Below are positions 44,302 to 53,079 of a DNA stretch of 64,000 nt, piece after piece. Every line of letters starts with the position of its first letter. Within the stretch, counting starts at the first letter, position 1. The translations under genes and the position numbers were made by a program. The stretch lies in NCBI GenBank assembly GCA_017656385.1, contig JACDNX010000005.1, forward strand, positions 53,842 to 117,841. Direction: 5' to 3'. The stretch is from Thermodesulfobacterium sp. (GTDB taxonomy: Bacteria > Desulfobacterota > Thermodesulfobacteria > Thermodesulfobacteriales > Thermodesulfobacteriaceae). The notes below the pieces were generated by a model. That model searched no databases. It had not been told where the DNA came from and saw only the letters and a list, made by a program, of their open reading frames with translations.

Positions 44302-44850
44302 TTATAGCACCTCCCCTTTTATGATTTCTTTAAATTTTCCTAATTGTGTCTTTAAAGACCCATCAAATATCAAATCCCCTATTTTTATTTTTATACCACC
44401 TATAATTTCTTCATCAACTTTGGATTCTAATATGACCTCTTTTTTCAAATATTCCTTCAAAACTTCTTCTAATTCTTTTTTCTCCTCTGGACTCAACGGA
44501 TAAGCTGTAATAACTTCACCACGAGCAATGTTTAACTCCTCATCTAACAATTCCTGATACATAGCAACTATTTCTTTAATATATTGAATTCTCCTTCTTT
44601 CCACTAAAAGCTTGAGAAATCTTTCTATCTCAGGATCTACTTTAATTGATTTCAAAACCTCATCTATAATTTCCATTTTTAGATCAGGTGGATAAATAGG
44701 ATTTTGTAAAGCTGATAAAACCTCTGGCATAGAGGTCAAAAGATCCTTTATTTGGTTTAACTCTTCTCCAAACTCTTTAGTTTTATTCAACTCCTTTGCT
44801 ACAGTAAAAAGACCTTTAGCGTATTTAAATGCTATTGCCATTGCTCTCAA
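44302..44850 (-). CDS. atpH: ATP synthase F1 delta subunit
   Basis: A 182-residue peripheral-stalk subunit. The N-terminal helical domain (AFKYAKGLFTVAKELNKTKEF...) and the C-terminal EVILESKVDEEIIGGIKIKIGDLIFDGSLKTQLGKFKE are OSCP/delta signatures. A TTG start (44850) overlapping the atpF stop has GGGAGG at suitable spacing; an ATG at 44841 is the alternative. Confidence 0.95.
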   Translation of the reverse strand: MRAMAIAFKYAKGLFTVAKELNKTKEFGEELNQIKDLLTSMPEVLSALQNPIYPPDLKMEIIDEVLKSIKVDPEIERFLKLLVERRRIQYIKEIVAMYQELLDEELNIARGEVITAYPLSPEEKKELEEVLKEYLKKEVILESKVDEEIIGGIKIKIGDLIFDGSLKTQLGKFKEIIKGEVL

Positions 44851-45440
44851 TGTAGCACCCTCCCCTTAATTTCGTTTATAAACTCTTTAACAATCTTTTT
44901 CTGATCTTCTTCATTAATGTTTTTCCTTAAAAGTTCCTCAGCTAATTTCACGGAAGCATCAGCTACCTCTTCCCTCAACATATTTTTGGCTTTCTCAAGC
45001 TCATGCTGAATATAGAGCTCTGCTTGTTGTTTAATCCTTTCAGCCTGAATATTAGCTTCATTTATTATCCTTTCTTTTTCCTTCATACCCTGTTCAACAT
45101 AATTTTGATATATTGCCTCTGCTTCTTTTTCTAAATTTTTAATCTTTTCCTGAAGCTCTACATACCTTGCCTCTGCCTCTTTCTTTTTCTCTAAAAGCTC
45201 ATTATACTGTTTGAGAATGTTTTCTTGACGAGATTTAAACATATCCACTACTGGTTTTTTAAGAAACTTGTATAAAATTAACACCAGAGCCAAAAAATTA
45301 AGAGAAAACCAAAGCAAATTTTTTAGCTGGATAGAGGTGACCCCATGATGTTCACCGCCACCTTCAGCTCCAAAAACTAAAGAAATATTTGTTACTAATA
45401 AAACCAAAATTAAAAAACCTGCAATCCTTGCTACTTTCAT
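44847..45440 (-). CDS. atpF: ATP synthase Fo b subunit
   Basis: A 197-residue peripheral-stalk subunit. An N-terminal hydrophobic segment (about 5-24) resembles a signal peptide and is followed by the membrane helix LLWFSLNFLALVLILYKFL and a long charged coiled-coil. The presence of an apparent cleavable signal before the usual b-subunit helix is uncommon in E. coli-like operons, but seen in several deep lineages. It overlaps the b' gene by 4 bases. Confidence 0.93.
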   Translation of the reverse strand: MKVARIAGFLILVLLVTNISLVFGAEGGGEHHGVTSIQLKNLLWFSLNFLALVLILYKFLKKPVVDMFKSRQENILKQYNELLEKKKEAEARYVELQEKIKNLEKEAEAIYQNYVEQGMKEKERIINEANIQAERIKQQAELYIQHELEKAKNMLREEVADASVKLAEELLRKNINEEDQKKIVKEFINEIKGRVLH

Positions 45441-45862
45441 ACTTTCCTCCCCAGTAGTCTTTCAACCATAAGAGAAGCAAAAAATTCTACTTTACCCATT
45501 AGTTCTTTTCTTACTTCTTCCAATTGTTTAGAAAACTGCTCACTCCATTTAGCTTTGTATTCTTCCACCTCTTTCATTACTTTAGACAGAATTTCCTTCT
45601 CTATCTTCCGAGCCTCTTCTTTTAAAAGTTCTCTTTTCTGAACTCCTTCAGCTCTTGCTTTATTTAACTCCTCCTGATACTTCCTTATAGCTTCCTCAGC
45701 TGAAGCTATAAGTTCCTGAGTCTCCTTTTCCAATGCCTGAAAATGACTTTCCCTTTCTCTAATATGAGACATAACAGGCTTAATAAGAATATAATAAAGG
45801 ACAAAGGTCATTACTAAAGCTTCTACAATCTGAATAAACAGGGTAATATCAAATTTAATCAT
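45437..45862 (-). CDS. ATP synthase Fo b' subunit
   Basis: A 141-residue b-type subunit: N-terminal membrane helix (LFIQIVEALVMTFVLYYILIKPVM) and a charged coiled-coil. With atpF it should form a b/b' heterodimer. It is the first gene of the operon; atpB and atpE (a and c) are not adjacent, so they must be elsewhere. Confidence 0.92.
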   Translation of the reverse strand: MIKFDITLFIQIVEALVMTFVLYYILIKPVMSHIRERESHFQALEKETQELIASAEEAIRKYQEELNKARAEGVQKRELLKEEARKIEKEILSKVMKEVEEYKAKWSEQFSKQLEEVRKELMGKVEFFASLMVERLLGRKV

Positions 45863-45915
45863 ACTCCAACTCCATTTTTTTAGTTTTTATAATTGGTCAT
45901 ATTTGTATTGCTACA

Positions 45916-45943
45916 TTTGTATTATAAATTTTTAAAAAGTCAA
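45916..45943 (-). promoter_or_regulatory. Candidate atp operon promoter
   Basis: On the minus strand TTGACT (45943-45938) is followed after 16 bases by TACAAA (45921-45916); a better TATAAT at 45926-45921 is only 11 bases away. It lies about 55 bases upstream of the b' gene. Confidence 0.4.
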
Positions 45944-45969
45944 GTTATAAAAAGTTATAAAAATTAGCA

Positions 45970-47055
45970 TTATTTAAAGAAATGTCTTTTTAAAGCAGTG
46001 TTAAAACTTAAAGAAAGTAAAATATAGGCAGAAATCGTTATTGATCCCCCGTAACTTAAAAAGGGGAAAGGTATACTTGTCATAGGAAGGAGTCCTGCAC
46101 AGCCACCTATGTTGAACATAGCCTGCCAGAATAAAACCAGTGCCACTCCCAAACTAAGATATTTTCCTAACCAGTCTTTAGCTATATAAGAAATTTTAAT
46201 GCAAAGATAAAGCAAGTATCCATATAATAATAAAACTAAACTTACCCCAACAAATCCCCAAGTTTCTGCCCAAACTGCAAAAGCAAGATCTGTGTGTTTA
46301 GCAGGAAGATAATTAAGTCTCGTAGACCAGCCTTTTTTAAAACCATAGCCCCAAAAACCACCTGAACCTATAGCAATAAGAGCTTGATTTAATTGATAAC
46401 CCCATGTTTTAGCATACTTTTCCGGATTTAAATACCCATAAATTCTTCCCTTTTGATGAGGTTTAAGATTTTTCCAAAACACAGGACAAACCACCAAACC
46501 AACTATTAATCCTATAAGTCCAAAAGCAATGATAATCCTTTTCGGTATCCCTATAAAAAAAAGAAAACTCACAAACATAACCATCATTATAAAAGCATAA
46601 TCTAAGTCTACAGGTAAAATGAGGACTAAAGGAATAATAATTATTGCCAGAAGCTTCACTAAGGTCCTTATTTTAAGATAAGGATTAGGCTCCTTAGAAG
46701 CTATTAAACTTATCAGTAATACCAAAACAGGTTTTACAAATTCTGAAGGCTGAAAAACAACAAATCCTAAACTAAGCCATCTTTTCTTTAGAATAAACGA
46801 AATAAACAGAACAAAGAGCAAAACTAAGTAAATATACCAGATTATCTGAACAGGGATTTTTCTGTAATCTACCAGAAAGGTTAAAAAGATTAAGATTGTA
46901 AAACCAGCTAAATGCCAAAATAAATTTTTCCAAAACAGGGTGGAATTTCCTGCTATTATCCATTGATTTAAAATTCCCAAAAGTGCAAGAATAAAAACTA
47001 TCAAAATTCCCCAAAAGATTTCTCTAAAATTTTCTTTTATACCTTTGATTCCCAT
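45970..47055 (-). CDS. rodA: Peptidoglycan glycosyltransferase RodA
   Basis: A 361-residue SEDS-family polytopic membrane protein, which polymerises lateral-wall glycan with PBP2. SEDS features are FQPSEFVKPVLVLLIS, PVDLDYAFIMM (the Asp region), YQLNQALIAIGSGGFWGYGF and SIPFPFLSYGGSITISAYILL. Its place directly after the PBP2 gene argues for RodA rather than FtsW. Confidence 0.94.
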   Translation of the reverse strand: MGIKGIKENFREIFWGILIVFILALLGILNQWIIAGNSTLFWKNLFWHLAGFTILIFLTFLVDYRKIPVQIIWYIYLVLLFVLFISFILKKRWLSLGFVVFQPSEFVKPVLVLLISLIASKEPNPYLKIRTLVKLLAIIIIPLVLILPVDLDYAFIMMVMFVSFLFFIGIPKRIIIAFGLIGLIVGLVVCPVFWKNLKPHQKGRIYGYLNPEKYAKTWGYQLNQALIAIGSGGFWGYGFKKGWSTRLNYLPAKHTDLAFAVWAETWGFVGVSLVLLLYGYLLYLCIKISYIAKDWLGKYLSLGVALVLFWQAMFNIGGCAGLLPMTSIPFPFLSYGGSITISAYILLSLSFNTALKRHFFK

Positions 47056-47064
47056 TTATTAATC

Positions 47065-48936
47065 TCACTCAGGGAGTTTCGTAATATTCTTTTTAGGTTC
47101 TTCTATACCAAAATATGTTTTATAGAGTTTTTGTGCAATAGGTGCTGCTACAGCTCCTCCATGTCCTCCGTGTTCTACTAATATTGCCGAAACTATCTGA
47201 GGCTGAGACCAACCAGCATAACTTACAAACCAAGCATGATGCTCTAAGGACTTATCCTTTTTAGTTTTAGCAGACAAACTCACCACTTGAGCTGTTCCTG
47301 TTTTTCCTGATACAAGAAGTCCCGGGATAAAAGCTCCTCTACCTGTCCCTATTCTAACAGCCTCTAAAAGCCCCTCTCTTATCCATTCTAAATACCGTGA
47401 GTTTAAAATCAGATGTTTTTCTATCTGGGGAGCTATCTCAATAACATTTCCGTTAACTCTTTTTATCTTCTTTACCACATAAGGTTTATATAAATAACCT
47501 CCATTAGCTATTGCCATATAAACTCTTGCCATCTGTAAAGGAGTAGCAAGCAAATATCCCTGTCCTATTCCTATAATTATGGTTTCTCCTGGATACCAGG
47601 GTTCCTTAAAGGTCTTTTCTTTCCATGCTCTATCCGGAACAAAACCTGATTTTTCTTCACTCCATCCTAAACCTGTAGGTTTGCCAAGCCCCCATTTCCT
47701 TGATACTTCTGCTAAATAGTCTATATCAAGCTTAGAAGCAACAGTGTAAAAATAAACATCACAGGAATAGGCAATAGCTTTAATTAAATTGACACTCTTA
47801 TGCCCTTCTGGCTTCCAGCATCTAAAAATACGGTTTTTAAATTTATAATATCCTGAACAAAAAACAGTGTCATTAACATTTTTAATAACACCAGCTTCAA
47901 GTCCAGCAATGGCAGTAATTACTTTGTAAGTAGAACCAGGAGGATAAGGCTGCAAAACACGATTTAAAAAAGGGTTGTCTGGATTCTGATTTATTCTTTT
48001 CCATTCTTCTTTTGTAAATCCATCAATAAATTTTTGAGGATTAATAGAAGGTGAACTAACCATAGCAAGAACACTTCCATCCTGGGGAGAAAGAGCAACT
48101 AAAGCACCATTTTTTTCTTTCATAAGCTCATAAGCTTTAACTTGTAAATTATGATTTACTGTCAAAACCAAATCATTACCTGGCACAGGACTTATCCGAT
48201 TAATTACTTTTCCCAATCTTCCGTAGGCATCTCTTTCAATTTCTATAGCTCCATTTTTACCTTTTAATTCTTTTTCAAACTCTTTCTCTATTCCTGCTCT
48301 TCCAATGTAATCTTCCATAGAATAACCCTTTTCTTTCAATTCTTTATATTCTTTCATGGTAATTTTTGAAATATATCCTATAAGGTGAAAATACATATCT
48401 CCGTATGGATAATATCTTTCTGCTTCCACTTCTACTTTAACACCCGGAAGATAATATCTTCTAACCATTATCTTAGCTACTTCGTCCCAATTAAGATTTC
48501 TCTTTATAAGAACTCTTCCCAAAAAAGACTTTTTGGCTAAATAGTATCTTTCTTTGAGGATCCCGAAGTCTTCTTTTAAAATCTTACTCAGCTTGTATAA
48601 AACTGCGTCTTCTCTATCTTTTATCAGTTCAGGATCTAAGTAGAGTTGGAATACCGCTCTGTTTGTAGCAACAATTACTCCGTCTGAAGTTACAATCTCT
48701 CCTCTCGGTGCTTTAATCACATAACTTACAACTGATCTTTCCTTAGCTTTCTTATAATAATAAGAATACTTAACAACCTGAAGATAAAAAAATCTAAACC
48801 ATAAAATAGCAAGTGAAAAAATGATCAAAAATTTAGCCCAAAATAATCTTTTTTCCCAGAAAATTCCTTTTAAAATCTTCTGTTTTGTTTTAAAAAAATC
48901 TCTTATAAGAAAATCATTGGGATCAAATCTTTTCAT
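47065..48936 (-). CDS. mrdA: Penicillin-binding protein 2 (elongation transpeptidase)
   Basis: A 623-residue class B PBP. One N-terminal membrane helix (about 34-52) leads to the pedestal domain (IKAPRGEIVTSDGVIVATN...) and the transpeptidase domain. The active site is SxxK in PYPPGSTYKV, the second motif SCD in IAYSCDVYFY, and the third KTG in VSGKTGTAQ. It crosslinks lateral-wall peptidoglycan. Its start overlaps the mreD stop by 4 bases. Confidence 0.96.
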   Translation of the reverse strand: MKRFDPNDFLIRDFFKTKQKILKGIFWEKRLFWAKFLIIFSLAILWFRFFYLQVVKYSYYYKKAKERSVVSYVIKAPRGEIVTSDGVIVATNRAVFQLYLDPELIKDREDAVLYKLSKILKEDFGILKERYYLAKKSFLGRVLIKRNLNWDEVAKIMVRRYYLPGVKVEVEAERYYPYGDMYFHLIGYISKITMKEYKELKEKGYSMEDYIGRAGIEKEFEKELKGKNGAIEIERDAYGRLGKVINRISPVPGNDLVLTVNHNLQVKAYELMKEKNGALVALSPQDGSVLAMVSSPSINPQKFIDGFTKEEWKRINQNPDNPFLNRVLQPYPPGSTYKVITAIAGLEAGVIKNVNDTVFCSGYYKFKNRIFRCWKPEGHKSVNLIKAIAYSCDVYFYTVASKLDIDYLAEVSRKWGLGKPTGLGWSEEKSGFVPDRAWKEKTFKEPWYPGETIIIGIGQGYLLATPLQMARVYMAIANGGYLYKPYVVKKIKRVNGNVIEIAPQIEKHLILNSRYLEWIREGLLEAVRIGTGRGAFIPGLLVSGKTGTAQVVSLSAKTKKDKSLEHHAWFVSYAGWSQPQIVSAILVEHGGHGGAVAAPIAQKLYKTYFGIEEPKKNITKLPE

Positions 48937-49433
48937 GACCTTTTATAAAGAAAATTAATTAATATTTTATAGAAAATTAACACCCAAATAAAAGTCGTAA
49001 AAACATAATAAAAACTTTTTACAACTAAATTTAAAATCAACATCCAGTTTATAGGAGCATTAAGGTTATAAAAATAGACCAAGTATCTAAATATGAGAAA
49101 TGTGAGAATACTTAAAATCCAAATAAGTATCTTTGATTCAAAGGTTTCAAAAGTTAGATACTTTCTTAAATGATTGATCAGTATTCCCAAAAGAACAAAA
49201 TAAATTGCAGAAAGTATTTCAATATTTAAAAAATCTAAACCCTCAAGTAACCCCAAGAAAAATAGAAAAGTATAAAGTAAAACACTTGAATTTCTGAAAA
49301 TCAAAACCGTTAAAACAAGGGCAAAAAGAATATCTCCTGGATAAATAAGTAAAAAAGCTGAAAAATACAATTTAAAGAAAAAGGCTACTACAAAAAGTGG
49401 TAACACAACAGTTAAAAATTCTTTGGCATTCAT
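48933..49433 (-). CDS. mreD: Rod shape-determining protein MreD
   Basis: A 166-residue, very hydrophobic protein with about five membrane helices. Sequence identity to the family is low, as usual for MreD; the assignment rests on size, topology and position between mreC and PBP2. It starts 2 bases after the mreC stop. Confidence 0.85.
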   Translation of the reverse strand: MNAKEFLTVVLPLFVVAFFFKLYFSAFLLIYPGDILFALVLTVLIFRNSSVLLYTFLFFLGLLEGLDFLNIEILSAIYFVLLGILINHLRKYLTFETFESKILIWILSILTFLIFRYLVYFYNLNAPINWMLILNLVVKSFYYVFTTFIWVLIFYKILINFLYKRS

Positions 49434-49435
49434 TT

Positions 49436-50257
49436 CTATAAAGGAATTTCCGGCAACTTTAACAAAACGAAAACTAGATCAAGATTATAAAGATCTACTA
49501 TCGGTTTAACTTCTGCAGATTTAAACATCCCCTGAACAGGATCACGCCTCACAGATACCACCTTTCCTATTAATAATCCTGAAGGAAAAAGAGCATCCTG
49601 GCCAGAGGTTAAAATTTCATCTCCTGGTTTAATCTGAGAGGTAGAAGGTAGATATTGAAGATTGCAATATTTTTCAGCCTTTCCTACCAAAATACCTCTG
49701 TCGCCTGTCCTTTCTACCTTAACATCAGCTGAAAATAAAGGATCAGTTATTAGGATTACCTTACTCCAGCTTCTGTAAACTTCAACAACCTGTCCCACTA
49801 AAGCTACACCTCTACCTTCTACACCAGCAAGAACAGGCATTTGAGGTAAAAGTTTATCTTTACTTCCTTTATCTATAAAAACTATTCCTGAAAATGGATC
49901 CATAGGTTTATAAATAATCTTTGCTGCAATCTTAGGATAATTAAATTCAGCAGAAAATTGGTAAAATTCCTCTAATTTCTTATAAATTTTCTCTCTTTCT
50001 TTATAATAGGCAAGCTGAGACTTTAAAAAAAGAATCTCTTTCTTTAGCCTTTCGTTTTCTTTTTTTAAGTTTACTAAAAATAAATAATTTTGAAAAAAGT
50101 TTCTTGTTTTACTTCCTGCGTAGGTTGTGCTTTCCCAAAAAGGAGAAAGTATAAAACCAATAACTTCATTAAAAAAACTGGTCCTTTTTATACCATACCA
50201 TAGCCCACTCAATAAAATTATTATAATAATGATAATAAAATATTTATTTTTTTTCAT
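49436..50257 (-). CDS. mreC: Rod shape-determining protein MreC
   Basis: A 273-residue protein. One N-terminal membrane helix (about 5-22) is followed by a coiled-coil (VNLKKENERLKKEILFLKSQLAYYKEREKIYKKL, ~63-96) and the periplasmic beta domain (GIVFIDKGSKDKLLPQMPVLAGVEGRGVALVGQV). MreC activates PBP2-RodA. mreB is not next to it; thrC lies 24 bases upstream. Confidence 0.94.
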   Translation of the reverse strand: MKKNKYFIIIIIIILLSGLWYGIKRTSFFNEVIGFILSPFWESTTYAGSKTRNFFQNYLFLVNLKKENERLKKEILFLKSQLAYYKEREKIYKKLEEFYQFSAEFNYPKIAAKIIYKPMDPFSGIVFIDKGSKDKLLPQMPVLAGVEGRGVALVGQVVEVYRSWSKVILITDPLFSADVKVERTGDRGILVGKAEKYCNLQYLPSTSQIKPGDEILTSGQDALFPSGLLIGKVVSVRRDPVQGMFKSAEVKPIVDLYNLDLVFVLLKLPEIPL

Positions 50258-50281
50258 TAAGCATTAAGTTTTTAATGCTTT

Positions 50282-51673
50282 TTAAATAGCCTTTTGACTG
50301 ATAAAAGTCTTTACTTTCTCTGTATCAGCAGGAAGAATTTCAAATTTTTGAGGAAGATTGTAAAGTTTTTCAATCTCCTTAGGCAATTTAATTGAAAATT
50401 CCAATGCCTTATTAACTGTTTCGGGAAATTTTGCAGGATGAGCAGTTGCTAAGCAAACTAAAGGATATCCTTCTTTAAATTTCAACCCAGCTCTTACACC
50501 AACTGCAGTATGAGGATCAAGAATATAGCCTGTTTCTTCGTAAAATTCTTTTATTGTTTCCATAGTCTCTTTCTGATTAACAGAAGTTGAAAGAAAATCT
50601 TTCTTAACCCTATCAATTTCCTGCTCTGAAAACTTGATAGTCTTTTCTTTAGCAAATCTTTCCATAGTGTCCTTGGTCTTTTGAGGATTTTCTCCATAAA
50701 AATAATAAAGATATCTCTCAAAATTACTTGCTACCTGAATATCCATAGAAGGACTTATAGTAGGTTTTACTTCTCTAAGAGAGTAATCTCCGTTGTTAAC
50801 AAATCTACAGAGAATATCATTTTCATTAGTTGCTAAAATAAGTCTTTCTATCCTTTTTTCCCCTAACATTTTTCTTGCCAGATAACCAGCAAATATATCT
50901 CCAAAATTACCTGTAGGGACTGACACTCTAATACTATCACATTTCTCTTTCTCACAAATTCTGAAATAAGCCCAAAAATAGTAAACCATCTGTGCCATAA
51001 TTCTTGCCCAGTTTATTGAATTTACTGAAGTTAATCTGTATCTTTTCTTAAATTCTAAATCCATAAATATGCTTTTTACTATTGCCTGGCAGTCATCAAA
51101 TGTGCCTTCAATAGCGAGATTATATACATTGGGGTCAGTAACCGTTGTCATCATTAAAGCCTGAACCTCAGATACTTTCTTATAAGGATGAAGAATAAAA
51201 ATAGCTATGTTCTTTTTTCCTTTAACTCCATATATAGCAGCCGAACCTGTATCTCCTGAGGTTGCTCCCAAAATATTGATTTTTTTATCTGTTTCTAAAA
51301 GCAATTTTTCAAACAATACTCCCAAGAATTGCAAAGCTATATCTTTAAAAGCCCAAGTAGGACCGTGAAAAAGTTCTAATATATAAATATCTCCTGCTTT
51401 TACCACTGGTGTTATATCCTTTGCTCTAAAATTTTTATAGGCTTCTTTTATCAGAGTTCTTAAGTCTTGTTCTTTAATATCAGAAACATAATACTTAAAA
51501 ATCTCCAGTGCTAATTCCTGATAACTGAGCCTCTTTAACTTTTCTATCTCACTTTCTGAAAGCTCTGGGATACTTTCAGGAACAATCAATCCGCCATCTG
51601 GAGCAAGACCCTCAAAAACAGTAATTTTAAAATCAATTTTCTCCATTCCTCCACGAGTACTTACATACTTCAT
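50282..51673 (-). CDS. thrC: Threonine synthase
   Basis: A 463-residue PLP enzyme that makes threonine from O-phosphohomoserine. It matches the longer (E. coli-like) group: MKYVSTRGGMEKIDFKITVFEGLAPDGGLIVPE, ELFHGPTWAFKDIALQF (PLP-Lys), GATSGDTGSAAIYG, SVPTGNFGDIFAGYLARKM and HPAKFPETV. It is probably cotranscribed with the small proteins upstream. Confidence 0.95.
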   Translation of the reverse strand: MKYVSTRGGMEKIDFKITVFEGLAPDGGLIVPESIPELSESEIEKLKRLSYQELALEIFKYYVSDIKEQDLRTLIKEAYKNFRAKDITPVVKAGDIYILELFHGPTWAFKDIALQFLGVLFEKLLLETDKKINILGATSGDTGSAAIYGVKGKKNIAIFILHPYKKVSEVQALMMTTVTDPNVYNLAIEGTFDDCQAIVKSIFMDLEFKKRYRLTSVNSINWARIMAQMVYYFWAYFRICEKEKCDSIRVSVPTGNFGDIFAGYLARKMLGEKRIERLILATNENDILCRFVNNGDYSLREVKPTISPSMDIQVASNFERYLYYFYGENPQKTKDTMERFAKEKTIKFSEQEIDRVKKDFLSTSVNQKETMETIKEFYEETGYILDPHTAVGVRAGLKFKEGYPLVCLATAHPAKFPETVNKALEFSIKLPKEIEKLYNLPQKFEILPADTEKVKTFISQKAI

Positions 51674-51685
51674 AAACGCCTTTCC

Positions 51686-51904
51686 TTAAATTCCTCTGGT
51701 TTTTATTACTTCCAATCTATTTTTCATTCTGTCCATATATTTTCTTATATCAGCTTTAAACTCTGCTAATGTTTGATGATTCTTCTGATATATCTTTACA
51801 AGCTCATTTAACCAATATTCTAAAGTATCCTTTTCCTTCTGAACAAGCTCTTTTTGAACTTTTTCTTTTAACTTATTTAAAATTTTGGGATCAATTCCTT
51901 CCAA
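51686..51904 (-). CDS. Small helical protein of unknown function
   Basis: A 72-residue, highly charged, wholly helical protein (LKEKVQKELVQKEKDTLEYW...YMDRMKNRLEVIKTRGI). It starts with TTG at 51904, with AGGAGG 8 bases upstream. It lies 13 bases after the DUF2703-like gene and 12 bases before thrC. I do not recognise a family. Confidence 0.6.
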   Translation of the reverse strand: MEGIDPKILNKLKEKVQKELVQKEKDTLEYWLNELVKIYQKNHQTLAEFKADIRKYMDRMKNRLEVIKTRGI

Positions 51905-51917
51905 GTTTCTTTCCTCC

Positions 51918-52304
51918 TTAAAATCTCTCTTTTATTTTGGTAAAAATTGCTGCTAAAATGTGCTTTTCTGGAATTTCATTTGTCTCTTTATCCATATCTA
52001 TAATCGTTCTACATTCTAAACCCTTACAAACCTTACAACAAGTGCTTTTACCAACTTTAAGATTTAAAATGTCCTCAATAGGTTCTCCGTTAATAAAAAC
52101 TCTGTTGGAAGCCATAGAATCTTTCTCAAATTCCTCTTCAGAAAGAACTTTTTTCTCTAAAACTACCTTCATACCTAAATTTGAAATAATAGGCTCAAGC
52201 TTAATAAGGGCACTTTCTATATTTAAATAAGTTTTTCTGCACCTCTCACAGGTTTCTCCATTTTTACCAATTAATCCCTGCCAAGTAATCTTAATAATTT
52301 CCAT
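51918..52304 (-). CDS. DUF2703-like Cys-rich protein
   Basis: A 128-residue protein. The ATG at 52304 has GGGGGAAGGG upstream; an in-frame start at 52331 adds nine residues. MEIIKITWQGLIGKNGETCERCRKT holds a CxxC near the N-terminus, and CCKVCKGLEC a second Cys cluster near residue 90. The arrangement fits DUF2703, a thioredoxin-like family. Metal or disulfide chemistry is likely, but the function is unknown. It lies between an MBL hydrolase and a small helical protein. Confidence 0.7.
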   Translation of the reverse strand: MEIIKITWQGLIGKNGETCERCRKTYLNIESALIKLEPIISNLGMKVVLEKKVLSEEEFEKDSMASNRVFINGEPIEDILNLKVGKSTCCKVCKGLECRTIIDMDKETNEIPEKHILAAIFTKIKERF

Positions 52305-52320
52305 CCCTTCCCCCTTTAAA

Positions 52321-53079
52321 TTATATCTCAATTTTAATAAGATCTTCGGCTAATATTACTCTTCCCTTAAATTTTTCTTTTATTAGGTCTAAATTTATCC
52401 TCTCACTATGAGGATAAAAATGGGAAAAAATTATTTGTCTTACTTTAGCCCTTTCTGAAATAAGTGCAATATCCTCTGGAGATAAATGATGTTCCACATA
52501 TAAATCTTTTGAATTGGCACACTCTACAATTAGCAAATCTGCCTTTTCTGCAAGTTCTACGAGTTCTTCACAATATCCTGTATCTCCTGAATAAACCAAG
52601 CTTTTGGTTTTATACTCAAGTCTTATAGCAAGGCTTTCTGGATTGTGCTTAACCGGCGAAGTATATGCTGTAAATGGACCTATAAAAAATCTATATTTTT
52701 TAATCTTGGGAAGTAAATTGATATTTAGCAACCCTTCTGGTGGTTCAATCCAGTTTCTAAAAGCTGTATTTAAAAGATGGTAAAACTGAGCAAAATCTTC
52801 TGCCACATACAGGTCAACAGGAGAGCTTCTCTTATAGCCCAGATTATACCTTGTAGCAAAAAGAAAAGGAATAAGATCTGTTACATGATCGGGATGGAAA
52901 TGAGAAATAAATATAGAAGATATATCTTCAAGTTTTTTCCCGGCTCTCAAAACCTGTTTTAATACACCTGGGCCAAGATCAAGAAGAAGACAAAAGTCAT
53001 CCACTTCAATTAAGTAACCAGGGGAGTTTCTGTCTAAACGAATCCAACCAGTTCCAGATCCAAGAATAGTAATTTTCAT
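52321..53079 (-). CDS. MBL-fold metallohydrolase, RNase Z-like
   Basis: A 252-residue single-domain metallo-beta-lactamase-fold protein. The metal-binding motif is FISHFHPDHVTDLIPFLF, with further ligands in PVKHN, YSGDTGYCEELV, VECAN and IIFSHFYPHSE. It is close to the ElaC/RNase Z and phosphodiesterase branch, but the typical exosite arm of RNase Z is not seen. The start overlaps the TPR gene by 4 bases. Confidence 0.85.
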   Translation of the reverse strand: MKITILGSGTGWIRLDRNSPGYLIEVDDFCLLLDLGPGVLKQVLRAGKKLEDISSIFISHFHPDHVTDLIPFLFATRYNLGYKRSSPVDLYVAEDFAQFYHLLNTAFRNWIEPPEGLLNINLLPKIKKYRFFIGPFTAYTSPVKHNPESLAIRLEYKTKSLVYSGDTGYCEELVELAEKADLLIVECANSKDLYVEHHLSPEDIALISERAKVRQIIFSHFYPHSERINLDLIKEKFKGRVILAEDLIKIEI